DNA of 64,000 nucleotides from Actinomyces qiguomingii (lineage in GTDB: Bacteria; Actinomycetota; Actinomycetes; Actinomycetales; Actinomycetaceae). Location of the stretch: NCBI RefSeq assembly GCF_004102025.1, contig NZ_CP025228.1, forward strand, positions 3,534,001 through 3,598,000, in the 5' to 3' direction. Every line of letters starts with the position of its first letter. Position 1 is the first letter of the stretch. The notes under the pieces are model-generated. The model searched no databases. It was not told where the DNA came from and worked only from the letters and a program-made list of their open reading frames with translations. Shown piece by piece: positions 47,138 to 57,233 of the stretch. The position numbers and the translations under genes were made by a program.

Positions 47138-48442
47138 ATGAGAACTCGTCATCCCTCCCCTGTCCGCACCCTCGCGGCCACGGCGGTACTCGCACTGTCG
47201 GTGGCTGCCTGCGGCAATACTTCCACGCCGACATCAGACGCATCCACCGACGCCGCCGACGGCGCTGGCGCGCAGACGTCCGCGTCCGCTTCAGAGAAAC
47301 CCGTAGAGGTCAGCGACCTAGACCCGCGCGCCGCGATCACCTACGACGGCGGAATCCAGATCGTGGACACCTCGGACGGATCCGTCGTAGCGGACATCGA
47401 GAAGGAGGGCTTCCTGCGGCTGAACCCCGCCGGAGACGGCCGCCACGTGCTCGTCTCCTCCTCCGAGGGCTTTGAGGTCCTGGACCTGGGGATGATCGTC
47501 ACGCCTCACGGGGACCACAACCATTACTACACGACCACCCCGAAACTCACCGGCGCCGTCATCGCCGCCGAGAAGCCCGGACACGTCGTCACCAATGCCG
47601 GGAAGACCGCGGTGTTCGATGACGGCACCGGCACAGTCACCATGTTTGACACCGATGCCCTGGAGGACGGCCAGCTCAGCCCGGATGAGCTCACCAGCTT
47701 CCAGACCAAAGACCCGCATCACGGCGTCGCCGTCCCCCTGACCAGTGGCAGCGTCCTGGTGACCGAGGGGACCGAGGATGAACGTCATACGGTCCATGAG
47801 CGCAAGGCCGACGGTTCCATCGGCGCCGAGTCCACCGATTGCCCCGGCGTTCACGGTGAGGCCACCGCACAGGGTGAGGATGTGGTCAGCTTCGGCTGCA
47901 CCAACGGCTCAGTGGTATTCCGCGACGGGCAGTTCCACAAGGTGCCGGTGCCGGAGACGTACCAGCGCAGCGGCAACCAGTTTGGCTCCCACGGCTCCCC
48001 TTACGTGCTCACCGACTACAAGACCGTGGAGCCCGTGGACGGCGCCGAGCCGGAGCACCCCACGAAGGTCGGCATCATCAACACGACCGACGCCACCACC
48101 AAGACCGTGGAGCTGGGCTCGGCCTACTGGTTCCGCTCCTTCGGCCGCGGCGAAGCGGGCGAGGGCGTGGTACTGACCTACGACGGCAAGCTCAACATCA
48201 TTGACACCTCCTCAGCCGCGGTGACCAAGCAGGTGGATGTGGTGACCCCCTGGACGGAGAACGAGAACTGGCAGGAGCCCGGGCCGAACGTGAAGACGGC
48301 CGGCGACTTCGCCTACGTCACCGATCACGCCACCAAGAAGCTGCACCTGGTGCAGATCTCCACCGGCAAGCTGCTCTCCAGCCTGGACCTGAGCGTGGTA
48401 CCCAATGAGATGGCGGTGATCGACGCCGAACTCAACCACTGA
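47138..48442 (+). CDS. aztD: AztD-like periplasmic zinc metallochaperone lipoprotein
   Basis: 434 residues. Lipoprotein signal with lipidated Cys in [10 protein letters not shown] near residue 23, a Ser/Thr/Asp linker, then a beta-propeller. His-rich sites are [34 protein letters not shown] and [10 protein letters not shown]. This matches AztD, which holds zinc and passes it to the AztC binding protein. No aztABC genes are in the window, so the partner transporter is elsewhere. The Zur-like box over the promoter supports zinc-starvation control (inference). Hairpin terminator follows. Confidence 0.82.
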   Translation: MRTRHPSPVRTLAATAVLALSVAACGNTSTPTSDASTDAADGAGAQTSASASEKPVEVSDLDPRAAITYDGGIQIVDTSDGSVVADIEKEGFLRLNPAGDGRHVLVSSSEGFEVLDLGMIVTPHGDHNHYYTTTPKLTGAVIAAEKPGHVVTNAGKTAVFDDGTGTVTMFDTDALEDGQLSPDELTSFQTKDPHHGVAVPLTSGSVLVTEGTEDERHTVHERKADGSIGAESTDCPGVHGEATAQGEDVVSFGCTNGSVVFRDGQFHKVPVPETYQRSGNQFGSHGSPYVLTDYKTVEPVDGAEPEHPTKVGIINTTDATTKTVELGSAYWFRSFGRGEAGEGVVLTYDGKLNIIDTSSAAVTKQVDVVTPWTENENWQEPGPNVKTAGDFAYVTDHATKKLHLVQISTGKLLSSLDLSVVPNEMAVIDAELNH

Positions 48443-48460
48443 GCCCACGCACCTTCCACT

Positions 48461-48508
48461 AGACCGGCACTGGTAGCCGCCATTTCAGAGCGCTATTAGT
48501 GCCGGTCT
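48461..48508 (+). terminator. Hairpin after the AztD-like gene
   Basis: AGACCGGCACT (48461-48471) pairs perfectly with 48498-48508, loop 26 nt, 19 nt after the stop. Confidence 0.55.
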
Positions 48509-48629
48509 GGCCAGGAGAAGGGCAGCTAAAACTGTTCATCCGTGGACACCCGGGCGGCCAGACAACGTCCCCGCCCACCGCTCCGCCTGTCCCCGGCTGA
48601 ACCATCACCCCGACCGGTATGATTCCAGT

Positions 48630-48857
48630 ATGACTCAGAAGATTGCGGTAAGCCTCCCCGATGAGCAGGTCAGCTCGATCCGGCGCGCGGTTGCGCAGGG
48701 GCGGGCGGCATCGGTGTCCGGATACATCAGTGCGGCGGTCGCCCGCGCCGAACGCGAGGACCGCCTGACGGAGCTACTCGATGACTTGGACCGCGAGCTG
48801 GGCCCGGTCGACGACGCCGACCTGGCCTGGGCCGACCGCGCCCTGGGACTGGGGTGA
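48630..48857 (+). CDS. Ribbon-helix-helix antitoxin (module 4)
   Basis: 75 residues. MTQKIAVSLPDEQVSSIRRA and ASVSGYISAAVARAERED form a CopG/ParD-like DNA-binding fold; the acidic C-terminus (LDRELGPVDDADLAWADRAL) is the likely toxin-binding part. TATGAT lies exactly six nt before ATG and there is no ribosome site (leaderless). Overlaps the PIN gene by 4 nt (GTGA). Confidence 0.85.
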   Translation: MTQKIAVSLPDEQVSSIRRAVAQGRAASVSGYISAAVARAEREDRLTELLDDLDRELGPVDDADLAWADRALGLG

Positions 48858-49249
48858 ACATGGATGGCGAGGTCGCGGGCCTGACCCTGGACACGGGGGC
48901 GCTGCTGGCGCTTGAGCGCGGCGATGCCAGAATGCGAGCCCTGCTGCGCCGGGCGGTCGAGGCCCGGATCGCGCTGGCGGTACCCGCCGGCGTCGTCGCC
49001 CAGGCGTGGCGAGGAGGACCCCGCCAAGCGCGAGTCGCCCGCCTGCTCGGCGACCCCGCGGTTCAGGTCATCCCACTGGACGATGTGACGGCGCGGGCTG
49101 TGGGGCTGCTATGCGGCCGCGGCGGACACCCCGATGTCATCGACGTTCATGTGGTGCTGCACGCCCGCGAGCATGGTCATGCGGTGGCGACCTCGGACCC
49201 GGGCGACCTGCACGCCGTCGACCCTGGGCTGCGCCTCATCGCCGTGTAG
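48854..49249 (+). CDS. PIN-domain toxin (module 4)
   Basis: 131 residues from the overlapping GTG (an ATG lies two codons later). Asp13 in LTLDTGALLAL starts the acidic site; DVIDVHVVLHAREHG and VATSDPGDLHAVD hold the later Asp residues. The second acidic position, usually Glu, is Gln in VVAQAWRGG, a variant seen in a known actinobacterial PIN subgroup, so activity is still plausible. Coupled to the antitoxin upstream. Confidence 0.83.
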   Translation: MNMDGEVAGLTLDTGALLALERGDARMRALLRRAVEARIALAVPAGVVAQAWRGGPRQARVARLLGDPAVQVIPLDDVTARAVGLLCGRGGHPDVIDVHVVLHAREHGHAVATSDPGDLHAVDPGLRLIAV

Positions 49250-49331
49250 CCGCCGGCCCGGCGACGGCGGGGCCGGCCTCCCGGACATCACGGGATTCAC
49301 CGCCCGTTCCGACCCCTTGCTCCTAAACTAC

Positions 49332-49455
49332 GAGCTTTTGCACCCTGGCGTGCGGGCATACCCATCGAATCAGGACACAAAAGCTCGTACCAGAGGAAAA
49401 AGGCGTGTACCTGCATCATAGGTACGGCAGCCCGAGAGCGCCGCACCAGCGGCGG
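49332..49455. repeat. 124-bp duplicated segment, copy 1 (includes a hairpin)
   Basis: Nearly identical to 56273-56396. It starts with GAGCTTTTG and contains CAAAAGCTC 37 nt later, a terminator-like stem between the convergent PIN gene and membrane protein gene, and ends with the last 13 codons of the latter. Confidence 0.88.
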
Positions 49456-50015
49456 GCACAGGCGAGCATGCCGACTGCCAGCAGCCCGACGGCGGTCAGC
49501 CAAGAGACGGCCTCGGCAGCAGGCGCCTGCCCCCAGTTCCACGGCGCTGGCGCTCCCGCCGGGTGCCCGAACCAGGCAATGATGAAGAATCCCGCCAAGG
49601 GTCCGATCGCGGCCAGGGATTCGCGCAGCACGCCGGCCGCCAGCAGTGCCAGGCCGAGCCAGGCCAGGTAGGCGCGTCCGGCCTCAAGCGCTACGACAGC
49701 CGAACGGGGCAGGGACGCCGCCGCTACGAGCACTAATCCCAGCGCTCCCATGCCCGCCAAGTGCAGCCAGCGGGCCCGGGCGACGACGCCGACATCTCCG
49801 CGGTCCATGGCGGGGACCGGGGACGCCAGACTGCCGACTGCCAGCACCGCGATGAAGGCGTCGAGTACCAGCAGGTAGGGCACGGCCACGGGGTCGCCGC
49901 GGGAGACCAGCGTGAGCGTATTGGTGCCGACCGCAGCACTGATGGCTGCGAGGGTCGCCATGACCGCGCTCGCTGCGAACAGTCGGCGGGAGCGCACGTA
50001 GAGTCTCACCGGCAC
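49416..50015 (-). CDS. Hydrophobic membrane protein, third component of ABC operon
   Basis: 199 residues, about six hydrophobic segments (AVMATLAAISAAVGTNTLTLV, YLLVLDAFIAVLAVGSLA, LHLAGMGALGLVLVAAASL, YLAWLGLALLAAGVL, IGPLAGFFIIAWFG, LTAVGLLAVGMLACA). Starts inside the end of the permease gene (10-nt overlap), so it is the last gene of the operon peptide-ATPase-permease-this. No known domain recognised; probably a second membrane subunit of the transporter or an immunity protein. Confidence 0.7.
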   Translation of the reverse strand: MPVRLYVRSRRLFAASAVMATLAAISAAVGTNTLTLVSRGDPVAVPYLLVLDAFIAVLAVGSLASPVPAMDRGDVGVVARARWLHLAGMGALGLVLVAAASLPRSAVVALEAGRAYLAWLGLALLAAGVLRESLAAIGPLAGFFIIAWFGHPAGAPAPWNWGQAPAAEAVSWLTAVGLLAVGMLACARRWCGALGLPYL

Positions 50016-51297
50016 CGCTCCGCCGCGCTGTCACGCATGGTGTCGAGACGTTCCTGCATCCAGGCGTCCTGTGTGGCCTGATCGGACTTGGCCGCGCGCG
50101 TAATCTCTGCGCGGTCGATCTGCCTGGTGTCCCCCATGCCGGCAGGACGGGCGTCGGCGGCCTGCAAACGCAATTCGATCAGGCCTTGCAGTTCACCATA
50201 GGCCCGGTAAAAGGCCGCGGCGCCAGGATCGGCGTCCGTCGGCAGGCAGTCGACCGGCACCGCCGAGGAGACGATCAGTCCTGCCAGGTCGTTGGCGGCG
50301 AACCAGACGGAGTCGGACTCGATGGTGAAGTTGGAGGCTCCCGGCTCCAGCCCGTAGGCGCTGACATGGTCGGGGAGTTCCAGGCCGAGAGCCTCCGCCT
50401 GGGCCCCGGCACGCTCGGCAAGCGTGGTCAGCGCGGGCAGCCGGGCGGCGTCCTCGGGCCACACGCACAGCCGCAGCTGCGTATCGGTGCACACGGGATG
50501 TTCGGGAATAGCGCGCTCGACCGTCAGCGGCGGACCGGTCAGCACGAGTCCGACGCCGAGCGCGCATAGCACACAGCCCGCGGTGACTGCGGCTCGGATC
50601 CGCCGCGACCAGGGGAAGGCGGTGCGTTCACGGCGGGCTCGCAGGGCGGCGAGCAGGTTCGGCAGCGCCAGGGCGGCGGCAACCACTACTGTCGCTTCGA
50701 CGACGGCAAGCGCTACTCCTGCGGGCGTCAATTCCACCCAGGCATGGCCTGAGAGGAACACTCGAGTCAGTCGGCTCTCCGGCGTGCCCACGGCCGTCCC
50801 CTGGGTGGTGATGAGTCTGAGGAAGCAGACCAGCACGGCGACCACGGGCGCAAACCAGGCCGGGCCGCCGAGTCTGCCCAACAGGACGCCGACGGCCAGG
50901 CATTCGCTGATCACGGCCAGGGCGATGATCAGGTAGGAGGGCCACAGGAAACCCGCCGGGGCGGAGGCGGATAGGTTGACCACTACGGCACACGCAGCCC
51001 CGACCGCGATCACTCCCGCGCCCGCCAGCAGATGGGCGGCCAGCAACGGCCCGGCCCAGGGATGGGCGCCGTTGCGGGACTCGCGTTCCCCGCAGCGGCG
51101 GCGTACCTCCCAGGCGGCCGCCCCGGCCAGGGCGGGGCCGAGGTAATACAGTGGGGCGGTGATGATTGCAGAAGCCTCAGGCCATATGCCCTGCCACTGG
51201 TGACGGTCGCCGAGCATCAGGGCCACCAGCGCTGCTGCGGCCAGGGGCGCCACGCGCAGCAGTATGGAACGCCGCAGTTCGATGCGGAAAACACCGC

Positions 51298-51301
<4 letters not shown>
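50006..51301 (-). CDS. ABC transporter permease-like membrane protein
   Basis: 431 residues. N-terminal half has about six hydrophobic segments of ABC-2-like permeases (APLAAAALVALML, LYYLGPALAGAAAWEV, AHLLAGAGVIAVGAACAVVV, YLIIALAVISECLAVGVLL, FAPVVAVLVCFLRLI, AVTAGCVLCALGVGLVLTG). The C-terminal 170 residues are soluble with a Cys-containing HPVCTDTQLRLCVWPEDAARL segment, presumably outside the membrane. Start overlaps the ATPase stop (ATGA). Belongs with the ATPase as a peptide exporter or immunity transporter (inference). Confidence 0.75.
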
Positions 51302-52067
<766 letters not shown>

Positions 52068-52068
<1 letters not shown>

Positions 52069-52406
52069 CACCCGCGGTACTCCACCCAGTTGCCGCTGTC
52101 CTGAACACGCCTCCATGCCTGTCCCGAGTCGAACGTAGTCCGCGCGCCCTTGGTGATCGAGCGCCAAGCCCCAGTGTAGTCCGGCTGGTTGGCACGTGCC
52201 ACATGCACGCGGTACTGCCCCGAGTACCCGGCCGGATTGCACTTCCCGGCCCAGGCCGTATTCCACCATTGCACATAGCAACCGTGCGTACGCGCGCTGA
52301 CACCAGCAAGTGCTGATGTCGTCGTCACCGCACCGACCGCAGGAATCAGCAATGCCGCAACCAGCGCCAATCGCAGAATCCTCCTGATAACTGATGCTCC
52401 AGTCAC
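52068..52406 (-). CDS. Secreted two-cysteine peptide precursor coupled to ABC genes
   Basis: 112 residues from GTG at 52406, preceded by AGGAG at six nt. A hydrophobic signal (RILRLALVAALLIPAVGAVT, then TSALA) should be removed, leaving about 75 residues: GVSARTHGCYVQWWNTAWAG then KCNPAGYSGQYRVHVARANQ and a Trp/Arg-rich end (GQAWRRVQDSGNWVEYRG). Two Cys 16 residues apart could form a disulfide; the mature peptide is basic. Overlap with the ATPase start and a kinase/regulator remnant upstream suggest a bacteriocin or signalling peptide. No family recognised. Confidence 0.75.
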
Positions 52407-52575
52407 TTCATTCTCCTCTCGTACCTGGAGACCCTTCGCCTCGCAATCAAGTTTCCACCAAAGCGTCCCGCCGTCGACATCGATGAATGTCTGCAACCTC
52501 GGCAACGCGCCGATGCGTCTCCTGCGGGTGGCCCATTCTGCAGCAACGCCGCTGATGCCTGGTCGGGAGCGATCA

Positions 52576-53073
52576 TCACGTCGGCTCGTCCTTCACCAGC
52601 CCAAGACGGTTGGCCTTGACCGCCAGTTCGGTGCGGGAGGAGCAGTTCATCATGCAGTGCCAGGGCGATCTCGGAGCGCACCCGCAGCTCCTCGTTCTCA
52701 AACTCCAAGCGCAGCCGGGCCTCCCGCTCCGCCAGTTCAGCGAGCCTGTGTTCGTACTGCCGCAGCGCCATACCGACAATCACAGCGATCGACATCAACA
52801 ACGCCTGCGCTTGCAGGAACCACCCGGGGTCCTCAGCGGAAGCAGTACCGATCAGTGTGTGTGCTATGACGGCGCCCACTACGGCTGCATCCCAGCGCCG
52901 GGACAACCAGTCCACCACAACCAAATGTAACGCGATCGATGAGACTAGAACACCAGCGGACAGCAACTCATCCGCGATGCCACAAACGACTACCAGCGCT
53001 CCGGCTAGCCGCGGAAACCAGCCCAACAGCACAGAACCCGAGACCATCAGGACCGTGAACCCCACTCCGACCT
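52576..53073 (-). pseudogene. Histidine kinase-response regulator fusion remnant (left cassette copy)
   Basis: From the right, kinase sensor and linker sequence (GWFPRLAGALVVVCGIADEL ... RLRLEFENEELRVRSEIALA, then LHD at the phospho-acceptor His) runs to about 52650, then joins directly to the last codons of the LuxR-type regulator (ELAVKANRLGLVKDEPT in its own frame, stop at 52576). Compared with the intact copy at 58012-59948 about 1.3 kb is deleted. The 5' end is cut by the IS at 53074. A fused open frame runs on to 52403 and overlaps the peptide start, so translation through it could still drive the peptide gene. Confidence 0.88.
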
Positions 53074-53969
53074 GACTCGTGCCACTTTAGTGCCCTGCGG
53101 TGTTTAGGTTGTCGAGGATTTGCTGTGCGGTCTGGGTGGTCTGGGGCTGGGCGGTGATGTGGTGGCCGTTGATGGTGATGGTGACTTCTTGGAGTGGTCC
53201 CAGTTCGCGGATAAGTCGTTTGATGCTGATGCCGGTGGCGGCTTGTAGGTGGCGGGCTATCGCGAGGGATGCCATGACGATGGTGAGGTGGGCCTGGATG
53301 GCGTCGTGGGTGTGGTGGAAGACGGGTCTGGCCTTCAGGTCGTGCTTGGACATGCGCAAGGGATTGCTCCACGTGCCACAGCTCGTGATATGAGGCGATC
53401 ACCTCACTGGCGGGCATGATGCCGGCGGGGATGTTGCTCACGTAGCCTTTCAGCCCGGCCAGTGTCTTGGCGCGGGCAAGAGCCTTCTCGTCGAGGACCT
53501 GGTCGCCCTTGCGGGTGGTGACGAACCGGGTGGCCTTGGGACGCCGATCCCCGGCGACGACCGCCCTGGCCCGGTTCTCCTGGGTGGTGAGGGTCTTGCT
53601 GGTGCCGGGCGAACCGGCGCGCGCTGTAGGCCCAGATCGCGCGCCACGAGCCCGGATGGGTGGCAGGGTCCCACACGGGCTCATCACGCAGACCGCTGTC
53701 GCGTTCCCTGCTGATGGAACCTTTACGTGGGGTGATGGTGTCGATGATCTGCCCGTCGGCCAGCGCGTCCCCGTGCCAGGCGAAGTGCGCCTCCAGGTCC
53801 GCCGGCGCCTTGGTCATGCGGGACCCCACAATGAACCCCAAGCCGGCCTGGTGGAGGGCTTGAAGGTTGCCGGCCGAGAGCATGCCGGCGTCCGCCACCA
53901 CGACCAGGTGATCAATCCCCGACGCCTCCCCGAACTCCTCGATCATCGGCACGATCGTGCTGGTCTCGG

Positions 53970-55457
53970 GAGCCTGTCAAGGTTTCTGTGTAAGCGGGTT
54001 GTTGTTACAGGTAGGGGCGGATTCGTTCGGGGTAGGCGGCGGTGAGCTGGGCGAGGGCTTGTTTCCAGTTGGTGGTGACTTGTCCTTCGACCATGCGGCC
54101 CTTGGCCTTGCGTTTGCTGGCGGGTAGGTTCTTCTCCTTGTCCCGTTCTCTGGCGCGCTTGTCCTCGATGTTGCAGATGGCCAGCCACAAAAGCTTCACC
54201 GCTGCCTCATCGGAGGGGAACTGTCCCCGGTTCTTCGACACCTTGCGCAGCTGGTAGTTCAGGGACTCGATGGAGTTGGTTGTGTAGATGACCCGGCGCA
54301 GCATCGGCGGGAACGCCAGGAACGGCGTGAACCGCTCCCAGGCCCTCTCCCAGGTCGCCACCGCCTCGGGATACTTGGAGCCCCACTGGTCGGAGAAGTC
54401 GGCCAGGGCCTGTAGGGCGGCCTCCTCGTTGGGGGCGGTGTAGACGGGCTTGAGCGCTTTAGCGACCTGCTTGCGGTCCCCATAGGCCACGAACCGCATC
54501 GAGGCGCGGATCAGGTGCACCACGCAGGTCTGGACCAGGGAGTCGGGCCAGGTCGCCTCGATCGCCTCGGGCAGGCCGACAAGTCCGTCGCATTCCCCCG
54601 CGGCGCTGGCGCTCTCGTGCGGGAGGTGCCCCCACTACGATCAGCACGTCCTGGACGCCACGGTTGGCCAGCTGCGCGCACACGTGCGCCCAAAACGAAG
54701 CGCCCTCCTCGGCCTGCACCCAGATACCCAGCACGTGCTTGATAGCCGTCCATGCCCGTCCCCTACGGCGATGTGGGCTGACCGGGTGGTCACGCGGTGG
54801 TCGGCACGGACCCTGGGTGCGGATGGCACCCGTGGTAGATGACCGGGTAGAACTCCTCCAGGGGACGGTTCTGCCACTCCATGACCGCATCGCACACCGC
54901 GTCGGTGACCTTACTGATCGTCCCGGCCGACAGCACCCGCACCCAGGGTGGTCTCCAGGTGGTGGCGGATCTCCCGCACGGTCATGCCGCCCGCGTACAG
55001 GCTCACAATCATCGAGTCCAGGCCATCCATGCGCCGCTGGCCCTTACGCACCAGGCGGGGCGTAAACGAGCCGGCCCGGTCCCGGGGGACCTCGATCTCG
55101 AAGGAGCCCACCTCCGAATCGATCATCTTGGTCGTGGTGCCATTACGGGCGTTACCACGGGCAGCCTTGGCCGGCTCGCCTTTCTCGTAGCCCAGGTGGT
55201 CGGTCAGCTCCGCCTGCAGGCCCCGCTCCAGCGCCTCCTTCAACAGCGCCGGCAGCAGACCGGCAGAACCGGTGAGCTCCACCTTGCCGGACTCGACCTG
55301 CTCAAACAGATCATCCAACGCACCAGAGGCGGCTAGCTCCCGGGCCACACCACTACCAGTCGGAACGGTCCCGGAGGGGGCGGTCTTCTTCTCGTCAGTC
55401 ACAGTCATGACAGTAGGTCCTCTCAATCAGGGCTTACACAGACCATTGAACACGCCC
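53970..55457 (-). mobile_element. IS256-family element with 8-bp target duplication
   Basis: Ends GAGCCTGTCAAGGTTTCTGT and (inward from right) GGGCGTGTTCAATGGTCTGT are inverted repeats with shared CTGTGTAAGC. GGTCTCGG flanks both sides (53962-53969, 55458-55465). Length 1,488 bp. Confidence 0.88.
54005..55408 (-). pseudogene. IS256/Mutator-type transposase, frameshifted
   Basis: N-terminal part MTVTDEKKTAPSGTVPTGSG with LTDHLGYEKGEPAKAARGNA and GGMTVREIRHHLETTLGA is in one frame to about 54940. The middle part (LVGLPEAIEATWPDSLVQTC-like) is broken across frames. The C-terminal part from MVHLIRASMRFVAYGDRKQV with RVIYTTNSIESLNYQLRKVS is intact to 54005. At least two shifts (near 54940 and 54610-54780) inactivate it. 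Confidence 0.82.
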
Positions 55458-56272
55458 GGTCTCGGCCCTGTTGCCCTCCCAGCAGCCGACACGTAGGGGG
55501 AAGCCCGTCCGGTCCACCACCAGCCCCACAATGACCTGCGGGTCCACCCTGCGTTCCTTGGAGTACCCCACCCGCCGTAGGTCGTCCTCCTTCTCCGCCT
55601 CGAAGTACAGGGTCGTCACGTCATACAAACACAAGGACAAATCCCCGCGGCCGGTGACGTGCCGCAGGCAGGCGTCCGCAATCCGTTCCCGCCACTGGCG
55701 GCCCGCGCAGCGCGCCAGCGAGCGGAACAGTGTCCTCCTGGAGGCCGGCTGCACACCCAGCTCGGAGATCACCCGGGGTACCTGCTCCTTACTGGTGGGC
55801 TCGATCAGCCGGGCCAGCATCATCTGCCTGAAACCCTCATCCCCACCCACCGCTTCACCCAGCCCCAGGGCCTCGTAGGCCGCACACAGGACATCCCACA
55901 GCAGAGCCGAGCGCTGCCCGACGACTACCGCCTGCGTGACCTGGCCGGCGGCCTGAGGTGTCAGGCCGGCCAGGTCCAGCACACCCTGGCCGCCCCGGAT
56001 CTTCTCCCGTCCCGCCTCCATCAGGACCGCCAGCTCCGCCTCACCTGTGGGCTGAGCCCAGGTGCTGCACAATCCGGCGCACCCCGTGCTCCTTGGCCAC
56101 GATCTGCACCGCCGTAGCCCCCGACGCTGTACGCACCTTCCGAATAAACGGGCTCACACGCCATCACTCTACAGGCCACCGGATTAGTGCCCCACAACCA
56201 CCAACCCAACCACGCCACACCAACGAAAAACCACGACCCCGACGTCATGTCACCAAAAGTGGCACGAGTCGG

Positions 56273-56396
56273 GAGCTTTTGCACCCTGGCGTGCGGGCAC
56301 ACCCATCGAATCAGGACACAAAAGCTCGTACCAGAGGAAAAAGGCGTGTACCTGCATCATAGGTACGGCAGCCCGAGAGCGCCGCACCAGCGGCGG
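56273..56396. repeat. 124-bp duplicated segment, copy 2
   Basis: Matches 49332-49455 with one mismatch. Here it directly abuts the IS1634-like end and holds the terminal codons of a lost paralogue of the membrane gene at 49416. Confidence 0.88.
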
Positions 56397-56443
56397 ATGC
56401 CGGCTTTCCCGCTGTTACCACTACTTCCGAGACACCGGGACGC

Positions 56444-56668
56444 TCAGTCGTCACGGTGGCTCATCCAGTACAGGTAGGAGTACACCCCGATGACCGCGAA
56501 GCCCAACGGGAAGAGCCAAGTGCGAAGAGTCAACCAAGATTCAAGAGACAACCCGGTGAGCGTTAGTCCCGTGATGATTCTGGCTACCAGCAGCACCCAG
56601 AAGAACTGCGCAGCCAACCGCCACGCCGTCGGCCGACGGCGATGCAAACGTCCACTGACAGCAGTCAT
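56444..56668 (-). CDS. Small two-helix membrane protein (paralogue of 57009-57233)
   Basis: 74 residues from ATG at 56668, AGGAGG six nt upstream. Basic start (RLHRRRPTAWRL), helix 1 AAQFFWVLLVARIITGLTL, helix 2 TWLFPLGFAVIGVYSYLYW, end SHRDD. Shares PxAWRL-x2-FFW-x-LL-x-AR and FAV-x-GVYSYLYW-x-x-HRD with its neighbour. Small paired membrane proteins next to a secreted antimicrobial-like precursor often give self-immunity; that role is inferred here. Confidence 0.78.
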   Translation of the reverse strand: MTAVSGRLHRRRPTAWRLAAQFFWVLLVARIITGLTLTGLSLESWLTLRTWLFPLGFAVIGVYSYLYWMSHRDD

Positions 56669-56926
56669 CTGCAACCTCCTAAATAAACGCTTTCCATTCT
56701 ACTTGGCGCCTCACGATTCTGTCCATGCAAACTTGGACCTGTCGGCGCCGAGCGAGTCAGGACCGATGAGCGCCGGCTGCGCTCGGATGCCTGAGTCGAG
56801 GGGTACGGTCGCCGGGCAGCGCAGTTCGCCCGCTGCGCGCGAGCCGGGACCGGGGCATGCCACCCAATGCCTGTCTCTCCCCCACTCCTCCTCACCCGTG
56901 TCCCGAGCCATTATGCTTCCGCACGG

Positions 56927-56977
56927 GCTTTTGCTCTCCTGTGTACGGCGGTCGACCGTAGACAGGAGAGCAAAAGC
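56927..56977 (-). terminator. Hairpin between the two small membrane protein genes
   Basis: GCTTTTGCTCTCCTGT (56927-56942) pairs perfectly with 56962-56977 (16 bp), and TACGG/CCGTA extends it inward. It is 32 nt after the stop at 57009, and probably ends or attenuates that transcript. Confidence 0.7.
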
Positions 56978-57008
56978 TCGGATCACATGGTTCTCCCGGC
57001 CAGAGCTG

Positions 57009-57233
57009 TCATTCATCCCGGTGGCGCACCCAGTACAAGTAGGAGTACACCCCGACGACCGCAAAGAAGAGCGGATATCCCCAAACGCGGGGCGTCAGCC
57101 AGGCCTCAGTCGACCTCAGGTTGTCACCGTCAATCAGGCCTAGTACCACCCTAGCCAACAGCAGTCCCCAGAAGAACTCCACCACCAACCGCCACGCCGG
57201 TGGCCTACGGCGCTGAGGCGCCTTCAAGCTCAC
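57009..57233 (-). CDS. Small two-helix membrane protein, coupled to secreted precursor
   Basis: 74 residues from GTG at 57233, which overlaps the stop of the secreted precursor (GTGA); AGGAG lies just upstream. RRRPPAWRLVVEFFWGLLLA and RVVLGLI form helix 1; WGYPLFFAVVGVYSYLYWVR helix 2; ends HRDE. Coupling to the precursor makes an immunity role the simplest idea. No database family recognised. Confidence 0.8.
   Translation of the reverse strand: MSLKAPQRRRPPAWRLVVEFFWGLLLARVVLGLIDGDNLRSTEAWLTPRVWGYPLFFAVVGVYSYLYWVRHRDE

Larger units (their letters stand above)
53087..56157 (-). pseudogene. IS1634-type transposase, split and frameshifted
   Basis: N-terminal part (start GTG 56157: VSPFIRKVRTASGATAVQ, later LCLYDVTTLYFEAEKEDDL) runs to GCWEGNRAET at 55466. 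After removal of the inner element it continues STIVPMIEEFGEASGIDHLV and DAGMLSAGNLQAL, the catalytic centre, to a C-terminal ATGISIKRLIRELGPLQEV. Frameshifts near 56050, 53650 and 53380 show it is dead even apart from the insertion. Confidence 0.82.
53074..56270 (-). mobile_element. IS1634-like element interrupted by an IS256-like element
   Basis: Ends GACTCGTGCCACTTT on the left and its exact complement AAAGTGGCACGAGTC on the right (to 56270). No matching target duplication flanks it, so one side has been rearranged. Net length without the inner element is about 1.7 kb. Confidence 0.82.

Noticed and set aside
45604..47139. Longer N-terminus for PurA
   Set aside because: The extra 80 residues translate a tandem repeat (VFPRP units); PurA proteins begin at the [15 protein letters not shown] site.
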